Origin: Prevotella melaninogenica
Lineage (GTDB): Bacteria > Bacteroidota > Bacteroidia > Bacteroidales > Bacteroidaceae
NCBI RefSeq assembly: GCF_013267595.1
Contig: NZ_CP054011.1
Coordinates: forward strand, 1,890,178 to 1,954,177
Direction of reading: 5' to 3'
Length of the DNA: 64,000 nt
Each line of letters starts with the position of its first letter. Positions within the stretch are counted from its first letter, which is position 1. Under the pieces are notes generated by a model. It ran no database searches. It worked only from the letters and a program-made list of their open reading frames with translations, and had not been told where the DNA came from. Made by a program: the position numbers and the translations under genes. Below, in pieces: positions 18,014 to 26,006 of this stretch.

Positions 18014-19222
18014 TTATTGTGCGGTGTTATCTTCTTCTTCGAGTTCTAAGTCTGCTTCAGGAAGTTCTTCTTGTGACTTTTCCATCTTCTTTTTCATTCT
18101 ACTTTTAATCGATCTGATGGCTTGTGACGTACAACAGAAGGCATCGGCTTTCTGCTCGTCGGTCATCCCGTTGTGTTCCATTATATAGTAGAATGTCTCC
18201 TTAGGAGTGAACGCATAGCGGGGATTATTGAGGATATAGGCAAGGTCGTAGTCGAAGTTAGGCATAATAGCGTTGAGAGCCTGCTGTTCACGTTTACCCA
18301 TCTGTGAGATATTTCCACCTTTTAGAATGGTATAGAGCGCGTCTATTCCCAACTTAGTTTGTTCGATGGAATCGGCTGTTTTTGTATCTCCGTTATGTGT
18401 AGGAGTCTTCTGTTTCAGCTGTTCTAACTCATTGATTTTACTGTCAACTTCAGCCTTCATCTCATCTATCGTTGCATCTTTTCGTCGGAGTAACTGCTGA
18501 ATATTCTGCTCTGTCATCTCTTGTTGTCTGCGATAGGTATGTAGCTGTTGGCGCATACGACGGCGGAACCATACAACGATACCAGATGTAAGGAGTATCA
18601 AGATGATAACAAGATAAGCTATATAGAGTTGAAGTTGCAAGGCTTTACGTTGTGCGATAGCTACTTCATAGCGGTCTTGTATCTGTACAATCTCAATATC
18701 TTTCTCCGGTGAAACCGATAAAATCTGACGTTTTTCAATGCGTGTTCTTAATTGATTAATACTCTGCTCTTGGTCTTTACGAATACGAGGCTTGAAGGCT
18801 TCAGCCTTCTTTACGTACAGCAGGGCAGAGTCACGTTGTCCGATTTGGTTGAAAACAGAGGCTTTACCGAGGTAAATATCCGTCAACCTGTGGCTCTTCT
18901 TACTATCATTCGCATAGCGAGCAGTATGGGCGAAGTAGTCAAGTGCCAATTTATAAGCACCATTTTGGGCATTCAATAGAGCAATACGATAGTATGTAGC
19001 AAACTTCAAAGAGTCTTCCGTTACGTTGAAAAGGTGCTTTTCTGCCGATTTTAGCTGATACATCGCATTCCTTGTGTCATGTTTAGCCATGAAGAAAGCA
19101 GCACTATCGAGCCTCATCCGAGTGATTCCTTCGTCTGTTGCAGGATAGTTAGGTAGTTTTCTTTGGCTGCATGAAAGCAAAGTCAAAAGAGTAATCAGTA
19201 ATAAAATCGGTCTTTTCTTCAT
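18014..19222 (-). CDS. lipoprotein-anchored TPR regulator with LuxR-like C-terminus
   Basis: A 402-residue protein. I start at 19222 because MKKRPILLLITLLTLLSC is a clean lipoprotein signal; the frame extends to 19258 but that lies in the promoter. Residues about 30-170 hold TPR-like helices (YRIALLNAQNGAYKLALDYFAHTARYAND), a single transmembrane helix follows (LYIAYLVIILILLTSGIVVWF), then a coiled coil (RRQQEMTEQNIQQLLRRKDATIDEMKAEVDSKINELEQLK) and a C-terminal helical region (TPKETFYYIMEHNGMTDEQKADAFCCTSQAIRSIKSRMKKKM) resembling an HTH. This periplasmic-TPR, TM, cytoplasmic-HTH layout is known in Bacteroidetes sensor regulators. Target unknown. Confidence 0.75.
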   Translation of the reverse strand: MKKRPILLLITLLTLLSCSQRKLPNYPATDEGITRMRLDSAAFFMAKHDTRNAMYQLKSAEKHLFNVTEDSLKFATYYRIALLNAQNGAYKLALDYFAHTARYANDSKKSHRLTDIYLGKASVFNQIGQRDSALLYVKKAEAFKPRIRKDQEQSINQLRTRIEKRQILSVSPEKDIEIVQIQDRYEVAIAQRKALQLQLYIAYLVIILILLTSGIVVWFRRRMRQQLHTYRRQQEMTEQNIQQLLRRKDATIDEMKAEVDSKINELEQLKQKTPTHNGDTKTADSIEQTKLGIDALYTILKGGNISQMGKREQQALNAIMPNFDYDLAYILNNPRYAFTPKETFYYIMEHNGMTDEQKADAFCCTSQAIRSIKSRMKKKMEKSQEELPEADLELEEEDNTAQ

Positions 19223-19227
19223 ATTTG

Positions 19228-19258
19228 CAAAGATACACATTCTACTGCGTATTGCCAA
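19228..19258 (-). promoter_or_regulatory. promoter of the TPR regulator, giving a leaderless or near-leaderless mRNA
   Basis: On the minus strand TTG (plus 19256-19258) is followed after exactly 20 bp by TATCTTTG (plus 19228-19235). The chosen ATG is at 19222, only 5 nt past the -7 box, so transcription should begin at or next to the start codon. Confidence 0.65.
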
Positions 19259-19426
19259 ATTAGGATGGGAGGAAAGGGGACGAAAAGATATCTTAAAGCT
19301 TGGTAAAGTGCGAAAACGAGGGAACTTTTATAAGCTTTATTGTGTCAAAGAAGTGAAGTTGTTAGTTGTAAATTATTGATAGTCAAATGTTAACTTGTTT
19401 TACATGTGTCAACTCTAATGGGGCTA

Positions 19427-19457
19427 TTGCATTGCATTATATTCTTCTTTACCTTTG
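19427..19457 (+). promoter_or_regulatory. promoter of the TonB-C domain gene group
   Basis: TTG at 19427-19429 and TACCTTTG at 19450-19457 are 20 bp apart. The start site would be near 19463, giving a leader of about 190 nt before the first gene. Confidence 0.75.
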
Positions 19458-19497
19458 CATCGACAATAAGTTCCAATATATGTCATCTGCAATTCAT

Positions 19498-19541
19498 AAA
19501 CCTGCGGCGGCGTGATTGCGTTTAAGCGTTGGCGCAGGTTT
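19498..19541 (+). promoter_or_regulatory. GC-rich hairpin in the leader of the TonB-C gene group
   Basis: aaacctgcg (19498-19506) pairs with cgcaggttt (19533-19541) with a GC-rich interior in an otherwise AT-rich region. It lies in the roughly 190-nt leader. It is followed by a short broken T run (ttttactt), so an attenuator or protective structure is possible. The rest of 19259-19649 shows only the two promoters. Confidence 0.5.
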
Positions 19542-19649
19542 TACTTTAAGAATGTTCACAAGACTCTTCAAAGTGAAGAGTTTGTTTATAATAATCTCTC
19601 GAAAGGCAGCGTTAAATAACTGTAAAGGGGAATAAATCAAAAGGTTTAT

Positions 19650-20114
19650 ATGATGAAGCGAATTTTGTTAGCAATGTCACTTAGTATCTGTATGGCAGCA
19701 ACTGTAAATGCTCAACAGGAAAAGATGTCGATGAAATCTTATGAAAATGAGGTTCGGAAAGATACAATCGATACCTTAGAAGTAAAAAACGAAAGGCATA
19801 AAATATTTGATTGTTGGTTTCCTCCAATGCCATCTTTCCCAGGTAATATCCAACAATTCCTTCGTGCTCACCTTGTATGGCCAGCTGGTCGTAAGAACAA
19901 AAAGGTTGAAGGAAAGGTGATTGTTAAGTTTTATATAGAACGTGACGGCACTTGTTCTCAGTTCAAGATACTTCGTTCGTTGAGTCCTGCTTTTGATACA
20001 GAGGCGTTAAGGGTATTGAAGTTAATGCCGAAGTGGAATGTGGATTCAACGGCTAAGGGTGGTACTTGGTATGTCTTGCCAGTTTCTTTTAAGAAACAAA
20101 ATGTTCAACAATAA
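19650..20114 (+). CDS. secreted TonB C-terminal-domain protein 1
   Basis: A 154-residue protein with a signal peptide (residues 1-21, TVNAQQ) and a C-terminal TonB_C-like domain (residues about 60-150; VEGKVIVKFYIERDGTCSQFKILRSLSPAFDTEALRVLKLMPKWN). There is no Pro-rich linker and no retained membrane anchor, so it is unlikely to be a working energy transducer by itself; it may be a free periplasmic domain. The motif FPGNIQQFL before the domain recurs in both paralogs downstream. Confidence 0.8.
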   Translation: MMKRILLAMSLSICMAATVNAQQEKMSMKSYENEVRKDTIDTLEVKNERHKIFDCWFPPMPSFPGNIQQFLRAHLVWPAGRKNKKVEGKVIVKFYIERDGTCSQFKILRSLSPAFDTEALRVLKLMPKWNVDSTAKGGTWYVLPVSFKKQNVQQ

Positions 20115-20120
20115 AAGTTC

Positions 20121-20609
20121 ATGGTTATGATAAAGAAACTGTTTTTAGTTCTATTTTTAAGTTTTGTAGTCGTTGGTAATATCGATGCACAGAAGCAGAA
20201 AAGAACGATGAAACCGAAGAAAAAGGAACAAATAGAGCAGCCTTATTGTGCGGAACCAGCTTTTGAACCTTGTAATGACACCTTGAATGTGGATACCTTA
20301 GGTGCAAAGATGTTCGAAACTGTCGAGGGATTGAAACCTTCGTTCCCTGGTGATATCTTAGAATTTATAGCGGTACATCTTCAGTATCCTCCTGAATTGG
20401 CAGAAAACTCAGTTTCGGGAAGAGTCATAATAAAGTTCTTTGTGACCCCTTCAGGTTGTTGCTGCCTGTTTAGGGTTATGCGTTCTGTAGACCCATACCT
20501 TGACCGAGAGGCACTCAGAGTACTTAAACTTATGCCTGCATGGAAGTGGGAAAGACGACCGAAGCAAGGAGTTTGGCAACTTGTACCTGTCACCTTCAGA
20601 TTATTATAA
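20121..20609 (+). CDS. secreted TonB C-terminal-domain protein 2
   Basis: A 162-residue paralog of the preceding gene, starting 6 bp after its stop (an alternative Met at 20127 is two codons later). It has a signal peptide (FLVLFLSFVVVGNIDAQ), a basic stretch (KQKRTMKPKKKEQ), then FPGDILEFIAVHLQYPPEL and the TonB_C block (GRVIIKFFVTPSGCCCLFRVMRSVDPYLDREALRVLKLMPAW). Three consecutive Cys occur inside the domain. Clearly one operon with gene 1. Confidence 0.8.
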   Translation: MVMIKKLFLVLFLSFVVVGNIDAQKQKRTMKPKKKEQIEQPYCAEPAFEPCNDTLNVDTLGAKMFETVEGLKPSFPGDILEFIAVHLQYPPELAENSVSGRVIIKFFVTPSGCCCLFRVMRSVDPYLDREALRVLKLMPAWKWERRPKQGVWQLVPVTFRLL

Positions 20610-20681
20610 GCCCAAATTGCTCGTGTTGTCATCACCTTTTGTAAGCCGTTTTATCGTTATCAATATCGCTATAAACCCTTA

Positions 20682-20738
20682 GCACATTTGGTGTTGACCC
20701 TTAACACATTTCGTGTTGACGCTTAGCACCACATGTGC
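20682..20738. repeat. 22-bp-period dyad array, copy B
   Basis: Units GCACATTTGGTGT (20682), ACACATTTCGTGT (20704) and GCACCACATGTGC (20726) begin exactly 22 bp apart with spacers tgaccctta and tgacgctta. It lies between the second and third TonB-C paralogs. Confidence 0.9.
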
Positions 20739-20886
20739 GCAGCATCAATAGATTGGTTAAAACATGCAATGAGGCATGAAAGTTGTTGTTATAGAAGATA
20801 GTAAAGGCGCTAATGAATCACTAAAATAGAGCGTATTCATCGGTGTTTATTTACTTATATAGAAGAAAATGAATCTTTAAACGTAT

Positions 20887-21345
20887 ATGATTAGGATGAA
20901 GAAGTTTCTGTTTATATTCTTTTTAAGCTTGATGGCGGTAGGTAGTATTCATGCTACGAATAGTAGCCAGATGAAATTCCAACAGGAGAATATGTCTAAT
21001 ATGAAGGCTATTACCTTACCAGAAAATTCTAAAAAGGCTCGGCAAGACACCGTGTCTGTCCTAAAAGAATTCCCATTCTTTCCAGGAGATTTTAATGAGT
21101 TCATCTTTTCTAACTTTCATTATCCACCATCTTTACAGGAAAATTGTATACAAGGGAGGGAGGTTGTAAAGTTCTGTGTTAACCCCAAAGGAAAGTGTGA
21201 TCACTTTTCTATTGTGCGTTCTGTAGACCCTTTGATTGAAAAGGAAGTTCTACGTGTTTTAAAGTTAATGCCAAGATGGATATGGAGAGATAGTTCGAAG
21301 AAATGTTTGTGGATGGTAAAGGCTGTAGAATTTCAGTTGAGATAA
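20887..21345 (+). CDS. secreted TonB C-terminal-domain protein 3
   Basis: A 152-residue paralog of the two genes upstream. The start MIRMKK at 20887 could also be the Met at 20896. Signal peptide FLFIFFLSLMAVGSIHA, then FPGDFNEFIFSNFHYPPSL and the TonB_C block (GREVVKFCVNPKGKCDHFSIVRSVDPLIEKEVLRVLKLMPRW). It is separated from paralog 2 by 277 bp containing the dyad array, so it may have its own transcript. Function unknown beyond the domain. Confidence 0.8.
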   Translation: MIRMKKFLFIFFLSLMAVGSIHATNSSQMKFQQENMSNMKAITLPENSKKARQDTVSVLKEFPFFPGDFNEFIFSNFHYPPSLQENCIQGREVVKFCVNPKGKCDHFSIVRSVDPLIEKEVLRVLKLMPRWIWRDSSKKCLWMVKAVEFQLR

Positions 21346-21558
21346 GAACTGATAATCGTTTAATCGGCTGTCTTGTTTTGAGATATAGATGTTTTTGTGA
21401 GGAGATAAAGCCATGTTGTAGGAGATAATACCGATGAAATCGTCATAATTTATAGTCTATTGTTAAACAAGACTATGTCTTAAAGTAATCCAGTGTTAGT
21501 TAGAACGAAACAATACTTAAGAATCTATAAGTTTCTACCTTAAAATTCCAATGGCTTT

Positions 21559-21602
21559 TTGCACCCATCTTATTCTTTTATCGTACCTTTGCAGTAACAA
21601 AA
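21559..21602 (+). promoter_or_regulatory. gpmI promoter
   Basis: TTG at 21559-21561 and TACCTTTG at 21584-21591. The 26 bp at 21577-21602 match the ung upstream region at 25227-25252 in all but two positions. The remaining bases of 21346-21651 show no other feature. Confidence 0.75.
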
Positions 21603-21651
21603 ATAATAATAGGTAATAAACGAAGATAATAACAAAAATAAAGGAATAATT

Positions 21652-23169
21652 ATGGCAAAGAAAGCTTTATTGATGATCCTTGATGGATGGGGTAACGGTA
21701 AGCATGGTAAGGGTGATGTAATCTATAACACACCAACTCCATACTTAGATTATTTGAATGCAGTTAGTGCACACTCTGAGTTGCAGGCATCAGGTGAAGA
21801 TGTCGGACTGCCAGATGGTCAGATGGGTAACTCTGAGGTTGGTCACTTGAATATAGGTGCAGGTCGTATTGTTTATCAGGACCTCGTTAAGATTAACAAA
21901 GCTTGTCAGAGCGGTGACATCTTGAAGAACCAAGGTATTATTGATGCATATAGCTATGCACAGAAGAATGGTAAGAAACTTCACTTGATGGGTCTGACCT
22001 CTACGGGTGGTGTTCACTCATCACTTGATCACCTCTTCAAGTTTATTGAGATTGGTAAGGAGTATAACCTTAAGGACGTTTACGTTCATTGTTTTATGGA
22101 CGGACGTGATACAGACCCAAAGAGTGGTGCTGGTTTCGTTGCTGAGATTCAGAAGGTTTGCGATGCGAATGATGCACATATCGCTTCAGTCGTTGGTCGT
22201 TTCTATGCAATGGACCGCGATAAGCGTTGGAATCGTGTGAAAGAAGCGTACGACTTGCTCGTTGAGGGTAAGGGCGTACAGGCTACTGACATGGTTAAAG
22301 CGATTGAGGCAAGCTATGCAGAAGGTGTGACAGACGAGTTTATCAAGCCTATCACAAACTCTTCTGTGAATGGTAAGATTGAGGAGGGTGACGTAGTTAT
22401 CTTCATTAACTTCCGTAACGACCGTGCTAAGGAGTTGACATCTGTGCTCACACAGCAGGACCTCCCAGAGGAAGGTATGCACACAATTAAGGATCTGCAG
22501 TTCTACTGTATGACTCCATACGATGCAAACTTTAAGAACGTGAATATTCTCTTCTCTAAGGAGAACGTAATGGATACATTAGGTGAATACCTCAGCAAGC
22601 TCGGTAAGAAGCAGCTTCATACAGCCGAGACAGAGAAGTATGCACACGTAACCTTCTTCTTCAATGGTGGTCGTGAGCAGCCTTATGAGGGTGAAGATCG
22701 TATCTTGGTTCCTTCTCCAAAGGTTGCGACATATGACTTGCAGCCAGAGATGAGTGCCTTCGAGGTGAAAGATAAGCTTGTTGGTGCTATCAATACACAG
22801 GAGTATGACTTCATCGTTGTGAACTTCGCTAACGGTGATATGGTTGGTCATACAGGTGTTTATAATGCCATTGCAAAGGCTGTATGGGCTGTTGACCAGT
22901 GTGTTAAGGAGGTTGTTGAGGCTGCGAAGGCTAACGATTATGAGACAATCATCATCGCTGACCATGGTAATGCAGACAACGCAATCAATGAGGATGGAAC
23001 TCCAAACACTGCTCACTCACTCAACCCAGTACCATTCATCTATGTTACAAACAACAATTCTGCAACAGTGAAGAATGGTCGTTTGGCTGACGTTGCACCT
23101 TCTATCCTTCATATTATGGGCTTAGAACAGCCTGCAGATATGACAGGTGAGAATCTTATTACAGATTAA
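21652..23169 (+). CDS. gpmI: 2,3-bisphosphoglycerate-independent phosphoglycerate mutase
   Basis: A 505-residue cytoplasmic metalloenzyme interconverting 3- and 2-phosphoglycerate. The N-terminal [12 protein letters not shown] metal site, the phosphoserine block [17 protein letters not shown] near residue 60, [11 protein letters not shown], and the C-terminal DHGNADN and [10 protein letters not shown] metal-binding motifs are all present. Length is typical. It is single and ends at a strong terminator. Confidence 0.97.
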   Translation: MAKKALLMILDGWGNGKHGKGDVIYNTPTPYLDYLNAVSAHSELQASGEDVGLPDGQMGNSEVGHLNIGAGRIVYQDLVKINKACQSGDILKNQGIIDAYSYAQKNGKKLHLMGLTSTGGVHSSLDHLFKFIEIGKEYNLKDVYVHCFMDGRDTDPKSGAGFVAEIQKVCDANDAHIASVVGRFYAMDRDKRWNRVKEAYDLLVEGKGVQATDMVKAIEASYAEGVTDEFIKPITNSSVNGKIEEGDVVIFINFRNDRAKELTSVLTQQDLPEEGMHTIKDLQFYCMTPYDANFKNVNILFSKENVMDTLGEYLSKLGKKQLHTAETEKYAHVTFFFNGGREQPYEGEDRILVPSPKVATYDLQPEMSAFEVKDKLVGAINTQEYDFIVVNFANGDMVGHTGVYNAIAKAVWAVDQCVKEVVEAAKANDYETIIIADHGNADNAINEDGTPNTAHSLNPVPFIYVTNNNSATVKNGRLADVAPSILHIMGLEQPADMTGENLITD

Positions 23170-23195
23170 TCAAAGGTTAATTATATTAAATTAGG

Positions 23196-23236
23196 CAAAT
23201 CCCAAAGGTCTTTTATGGCTTTTGGGATTTGTTTTT
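23196..23236 (+). terminator. gpmI terminator
   Basis: caaatcccaaa pairs with tttgggatttg, followed by a T run. The promoter of the next gene begins only 3 bp later. Confidence 0.88.
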
Positions 23237-23238
23237 AT

Positions 23239-23270
23239 TATCTTTGCTGCCGTGAGTCGTCTTTCGACTC
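23239..23270 (+). promoter_or_regulatory. promoter and 5' hairpin of the Lys-rich protein gene
   Basis: TATCTTTG at 23239-23246, then a perfect six-pair hairpin GAGTCG-TCTTT-CGACTC at 23254-23270, which should lie at the very 5' end of the mRNA and may protect it. Confidence 0.6.
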
Positions 23271-23314
23271 TAATATTATATAGGTATTAGTATTTATTTT
23301 TAAGATTAAAGACA

Positions 23315-23917
23315 ATGAAGAATCGTAAGTTAGTATTATCATTAGTAGCCCTTGCAGGACTCTCTTCTCTTAGCGCACAAGCACAGACCAACAATACAGA
23401 AAAGCCTCATGAGACTATCATGCAGCGTGTTGACACGTTGGCAAAAAAGGTAGGTGCTGATGTTAAACATGCAGAAGGTGTGGAGAAAGCTAAGTTAAAC
23501 GCTGATGCACAGAAGGTAGGTGCTGCCGTTAAGAAGGCTGAAACTACTGAGAAAGCAAAGCTCAACGCAGACAAGCAGAGAGTTAAGGCAGACCTTGCTA
23601 AGGACAAGGAGAAAGTAAACAAGGTTTATCAGGATGATAAGGCAAAGTTCAATGCTGATGTAAAGAAGGCTGAGAACGGTCTTGCTAAAGATGAGCAGAA
23701 AGTAAAGAATACTTATCGTAAGGATGAGGCAAAGGTAAAGCAGGGTTTTGCTAAGGATAAGCAGAAAGTAAGAAACGCATATCGTAAGGACAAGGCAAAG
23801 GTTAAGGCTGGCGTAAAAAAGGTTAAGCAAGGTCTTGCTAAGGACGGACAGAAAATCAAGAACACTTATAACAAGGACAAGGCGAAGGTTAAAGCGTTCT
23901 TTAAGAAGGAGAAATAA
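23315..23917 (+). CDS. secreted Lys/Ala-rich repeat protein
   Basis: A 200-residue protein with signal peptide residues 1-23 (LSAQAQ). From residue 45 on it is almost entirely charged helical repeats close to 11 residues long (KDKQKVRNAYR, KDKAKVKAGVK, KDGQKIKNTYN), with strong net positive charge. The pattern resembles amphipathic 11-mer helices of LEA-like or apolipoprotein-like proteins. There is no Cys and no transmembrane segment after the signal. Possible roles are envelope or nucleic-acid binding; none is shown. The repeats suggest expansion by slippage. Confidence 0.75.
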   Translation: MKNRKLVLSLVALAGLSSLSAQAQTNNTEKPHETIMQRVDTLAKKVGADVKHAEGVEKAKLNADAQKVGAAVKKAETTEKAKLNADKQRVKADLAKDKEKVNKVYQDDKAKFNADVKKAENGLAKDEQKVKNTYRKDEAKVKQGFAKDKQKVRNAYRKDKAKVKAGVKKVKQGLAKDGQKIKNTYNKDKAKVKAFFKKEK

Positions 23918-23954
23918 TTTGCTTAAATAGAAACAATTATTTAATTGTAGATAA

Positions 23955-23983
23955 AAGAGTCGTGTTCATTCACGGCCCTTTTT
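23955..23983 (+). terminator. terminator after the Lys-rich protein gene
   Basis: aagagtcgtg pairs with cacggccctt (with two non-Watson-Crick positions) and is followed by TTTTT. Confidence 0.65.
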
Positions 23984-24259
23984 GTGTTCTTCCGTTAAAA
24001 GCGTAGATTGTTAATAGAATGAGATTAATCTACATATAGGGTATGATTTCCCCCAATAATATAGTTTTATAAAGGCTCAACACCCAACAACCATCACCCA
24101 ACACCAGTATGATTACCCCCTATTGGATGGTTTAAGAACGGGAGATAAACTACATGATAAATATAATTAGGTGCGATGTCTATCTGCTTTCTACAAACAA
24201 CTTACTCCCTCATTAGTTGAGTTTTGTAATTTATTTTCATGCAGTTCAAAACCAATACA

Positions 24260-24357
24260 TGCTCTTTTGGCTTCTTAAAGACGCCCTTTTGGCTTGCAAA
24301 AGATGCCCTTTAGGACCCTTATTAACGCCCTTTTGAAGTCCAATTAAGTACCTTTTA
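24260..24357 (+). repeat. GCCCTTTT-type 22-bp tandem repeat, copy 1
   Basis: Four full 22-bp units begin at 24260, 24282, 24304 and 24326, each starting (c/t)GCyCTTTnGG-like, plus a partial fifth (gtacctttta). The reverse complement of 58503-58600 matches most of this stretch. The rest of the 23984-24777 gap is AT-rich with no credible gene. Confidence 0.85.
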
Positions 24358-24777
24358 CTTTACTACTTTATAACTAATTGATTTCCTGTTAATTATAAAC
24401 CTGCTTTTAGTATGTGATTTTGCCGTTATTTATGGATGTTTCGTTAGAAATTGTGTAATGATTTTTCAAACACTTGTCTGCAGAATTTTGAAGTCTTAAA
24501 TTGAAATGGTTTTCAATGTTAGAGGATGATAATAGGATAGATACTTGACTGTCTTAGCTATGTTTTTGTTTAATGAGTAACTTCAGTTTTTCCTTTAAAG
24601 CAATACAAAAAGCGTCTACGCATTTAATGGAAGAACCTCTTTTTGTTTGTTGGTAAGGAAAAAGAACGATTAAGATTGTGGTTTACATAAATTCACTAAA
24701 CAAATAATCAGATTTTAATAAATCTAAAATTTATAAACAGAATGAATCTTTTTTGCAGTTGAAACTTCTTTTTTCAT

Positions 24778-24785
24778 TACCTTTG
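24778..24785 (+). promoter_or_regulatory. -7 box of the Cys-rich protein gene
   Basis: TACCTTTG with TTG elements 16 and 22 bp upstream. The leader would be about 65 nt. Confidence 0.6.
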
Positions 24786-24856
24786 CGCCCATAAGGAATT
24801 ATATCCTTTCCGAGTTTTAAAGATATTAATGTGTAATTTTTAAACAGTAAAAGATT

Positions 24857-25162
24857 ATGGATTTTAAGAAAATAGCATTATCATTTGTAGTAGCATTTAG
24901 CGTATGTTCACTTAGTGCACAGGCACAGAGTCAGTGTTCAAAGAAGTGTGATAAGGCTCCAAATGAGCAGGTAGAGAAGGGCAAGCAGTGCGATAAGGCA
25001 GGTAAGGCTTGTGATGAGAAGGCTGAGAAGGCTTGTGATAAGCAGGCAGGTAGCTGCTGCAAGAAGCAGGAAAAGGCTTGCGATAAGTCTGCTAAGTCTT
25101 GCGACAAGGCAAGACAGGCTGGTAGCTGCTGCAAGAAGCAGGCTCAGCCAAAGAAGAAGTAA
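24857..25162 (+). CDS. secreted Cys/Lys-rich repeat protein
   Basis: A 101-residue protein with a signal peptide (residues 1-24, SAQAQS). The mature 77 residues hold 11 Cys in CDKA/CDEKA and SCCKKQ units: two QAGSCCKKQ copies and repeated ACDK and SCDK. About a third of residues are Lys or Arg. The spacing suggests metal or heme binding or disulfide cross-linking in the envelope, but no known family is recognised. It shares the style of its signal peptide (SLSAQAQ) with the Lys-rich protein upstream, hinting at related origin or regulation. Confidence 0.75.
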   Translation: MDFKKIALSFVVAFSVCSLSAQAQSQCSKKCDKAPNEQVEKGKQCDKAGKACDEKAEKACDKQAGSCCKKQEKACDKSAKSCDKARQAGSCCKKQAQPKKK

Positions 25163-25183
25163 TAGTTTAGCTTTAAAAATAAG

Positions 25184-25212
25184 AAAGTCGTGTCGAAAGG
25201 CACGACTTTTTT
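25184..25212 (+). terminator. terminator after the Cys-rich protein gene
   Basis: aaagtcgtg and cacgacttt form a perfect nine-pair stem followed by TTTTTT. Confidence 0.9.
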
Positions 25213-25226
25213 GTTGTTATCAGAAC

Positions 25227-25307
25227 TTTATCGTACTTTTGTAGTAACAAAACTGCATGTTGTAAGATGTGATAAGTTATATCTTTGTTTTAATCTTATT
25301 ACATTTG
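25227..25307 (+). promoter_or_regulatory. ung promoter region with three -7 boxes
   Basis: TACTTTTG at 25234-25241, TATCTTTG at 25280-25287 and TACATTTG at 25300-25307 all fit TAnnTTTG. They fix the ung start downstream of 25307. The first box lies in a 26-bp stretch nearly identical to the gpmI promoter. Confidence 0.55.
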
Positions 25308-25325
25308 CAGATAACAATCATAGCT

Positions 25326-25991
25326 ATGGGTGTAAAGATAGAACCATCGTGGGAACAACAACTGAGAGGAGAGTTTGAGAAGCCTTACTTCCTGCAGTTG
25401 GTTGAGCAGGTGAGACAAGAGTATGCACAGCAGCCTTGTTATCTTCCGGGGAAGTTGATATTCAATGCCTTTAATCTTTGTCCTTTCGATAAAGTAAGGG
25501 TTGTGATTATTGGGCAAGACCCTTATCATGAGCCTGGACAAGCGATGGGATTGAGTTTCTCCGTACCTGAGGGAGTACAGCTTCCTCCATCATTGCAGAA
25601 TATCTATAAGGAGATTGCAGCTGACTTGGGTACACCGATTCATCAGTCTGGCGACTTAACACGATGGGCAGAGCAAGGAGTTCTCCTGCTGAATGCTACA
25701 CTTACCGTTCGTGCACACGTCGCTAATAGTCACCAGCGATTAGGATGGGGAACCTTTACCGATGCAGCTATCAAGGCACTTAGTGATGGACGAGAGAACT
25801 TAGTCTTTATGCTTTGGGGCGTTTTTGCGTGTAGTAAGAAGGCACTGATCGACCAGCAGCGACATTGTGTTATAGAAAGTGTACACCCTTCGCAACGCTT
25901 TGCTAATCGTGGTGGATGGTTTGGGCAGCACCAGTTCTCACGTTGTAACGCCTACTTAACTGCTTGTGGCGCACAGCCTATAGAGTGGTAG
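25326..25991 (+). CDS. ung: uracil-DNA glycosylase (family 1), copy 1
   Basis: A 221-residue enzyme that removes uracil from DNA. I start at 25326 (MGVKIEPSW) because the frame further upstream runs through candidate promoters and is unlike Ung. Motif A is IIGQDPYHEPGQAMGLSFSV with catalytic Asp65, Tyr67 and His68. LLLNATLTVRAHVANSH is the uracil-pocket region and ESVHPSQ the DNA-intercalation loop. Length is typical. The second copy follows after 15 bp. Confidence 0.95.
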   Translation: MGVKIEPSWEQQLRGEFEKPYFLQLVEQVRQEYAQQPCYLPGKLIFNAFNLCPFDKVRVVIIGQDPYHEPGQAMGLSFSVPEGVQLPPSLQNIYKEIAADLGTPIHQSGDLTRWAEQGVLLLNATLTVRAHVANSHQRLGWGTFTDAAIKALSDGRENLVFMLWGVFACSKKALIDQQRHCVIESVHPSQRFANRGGWFGQHQFSRCNAYLTACGAQPIEW

Positions 25992-26006
25992 TGATAATCA
26001 ATAGCA

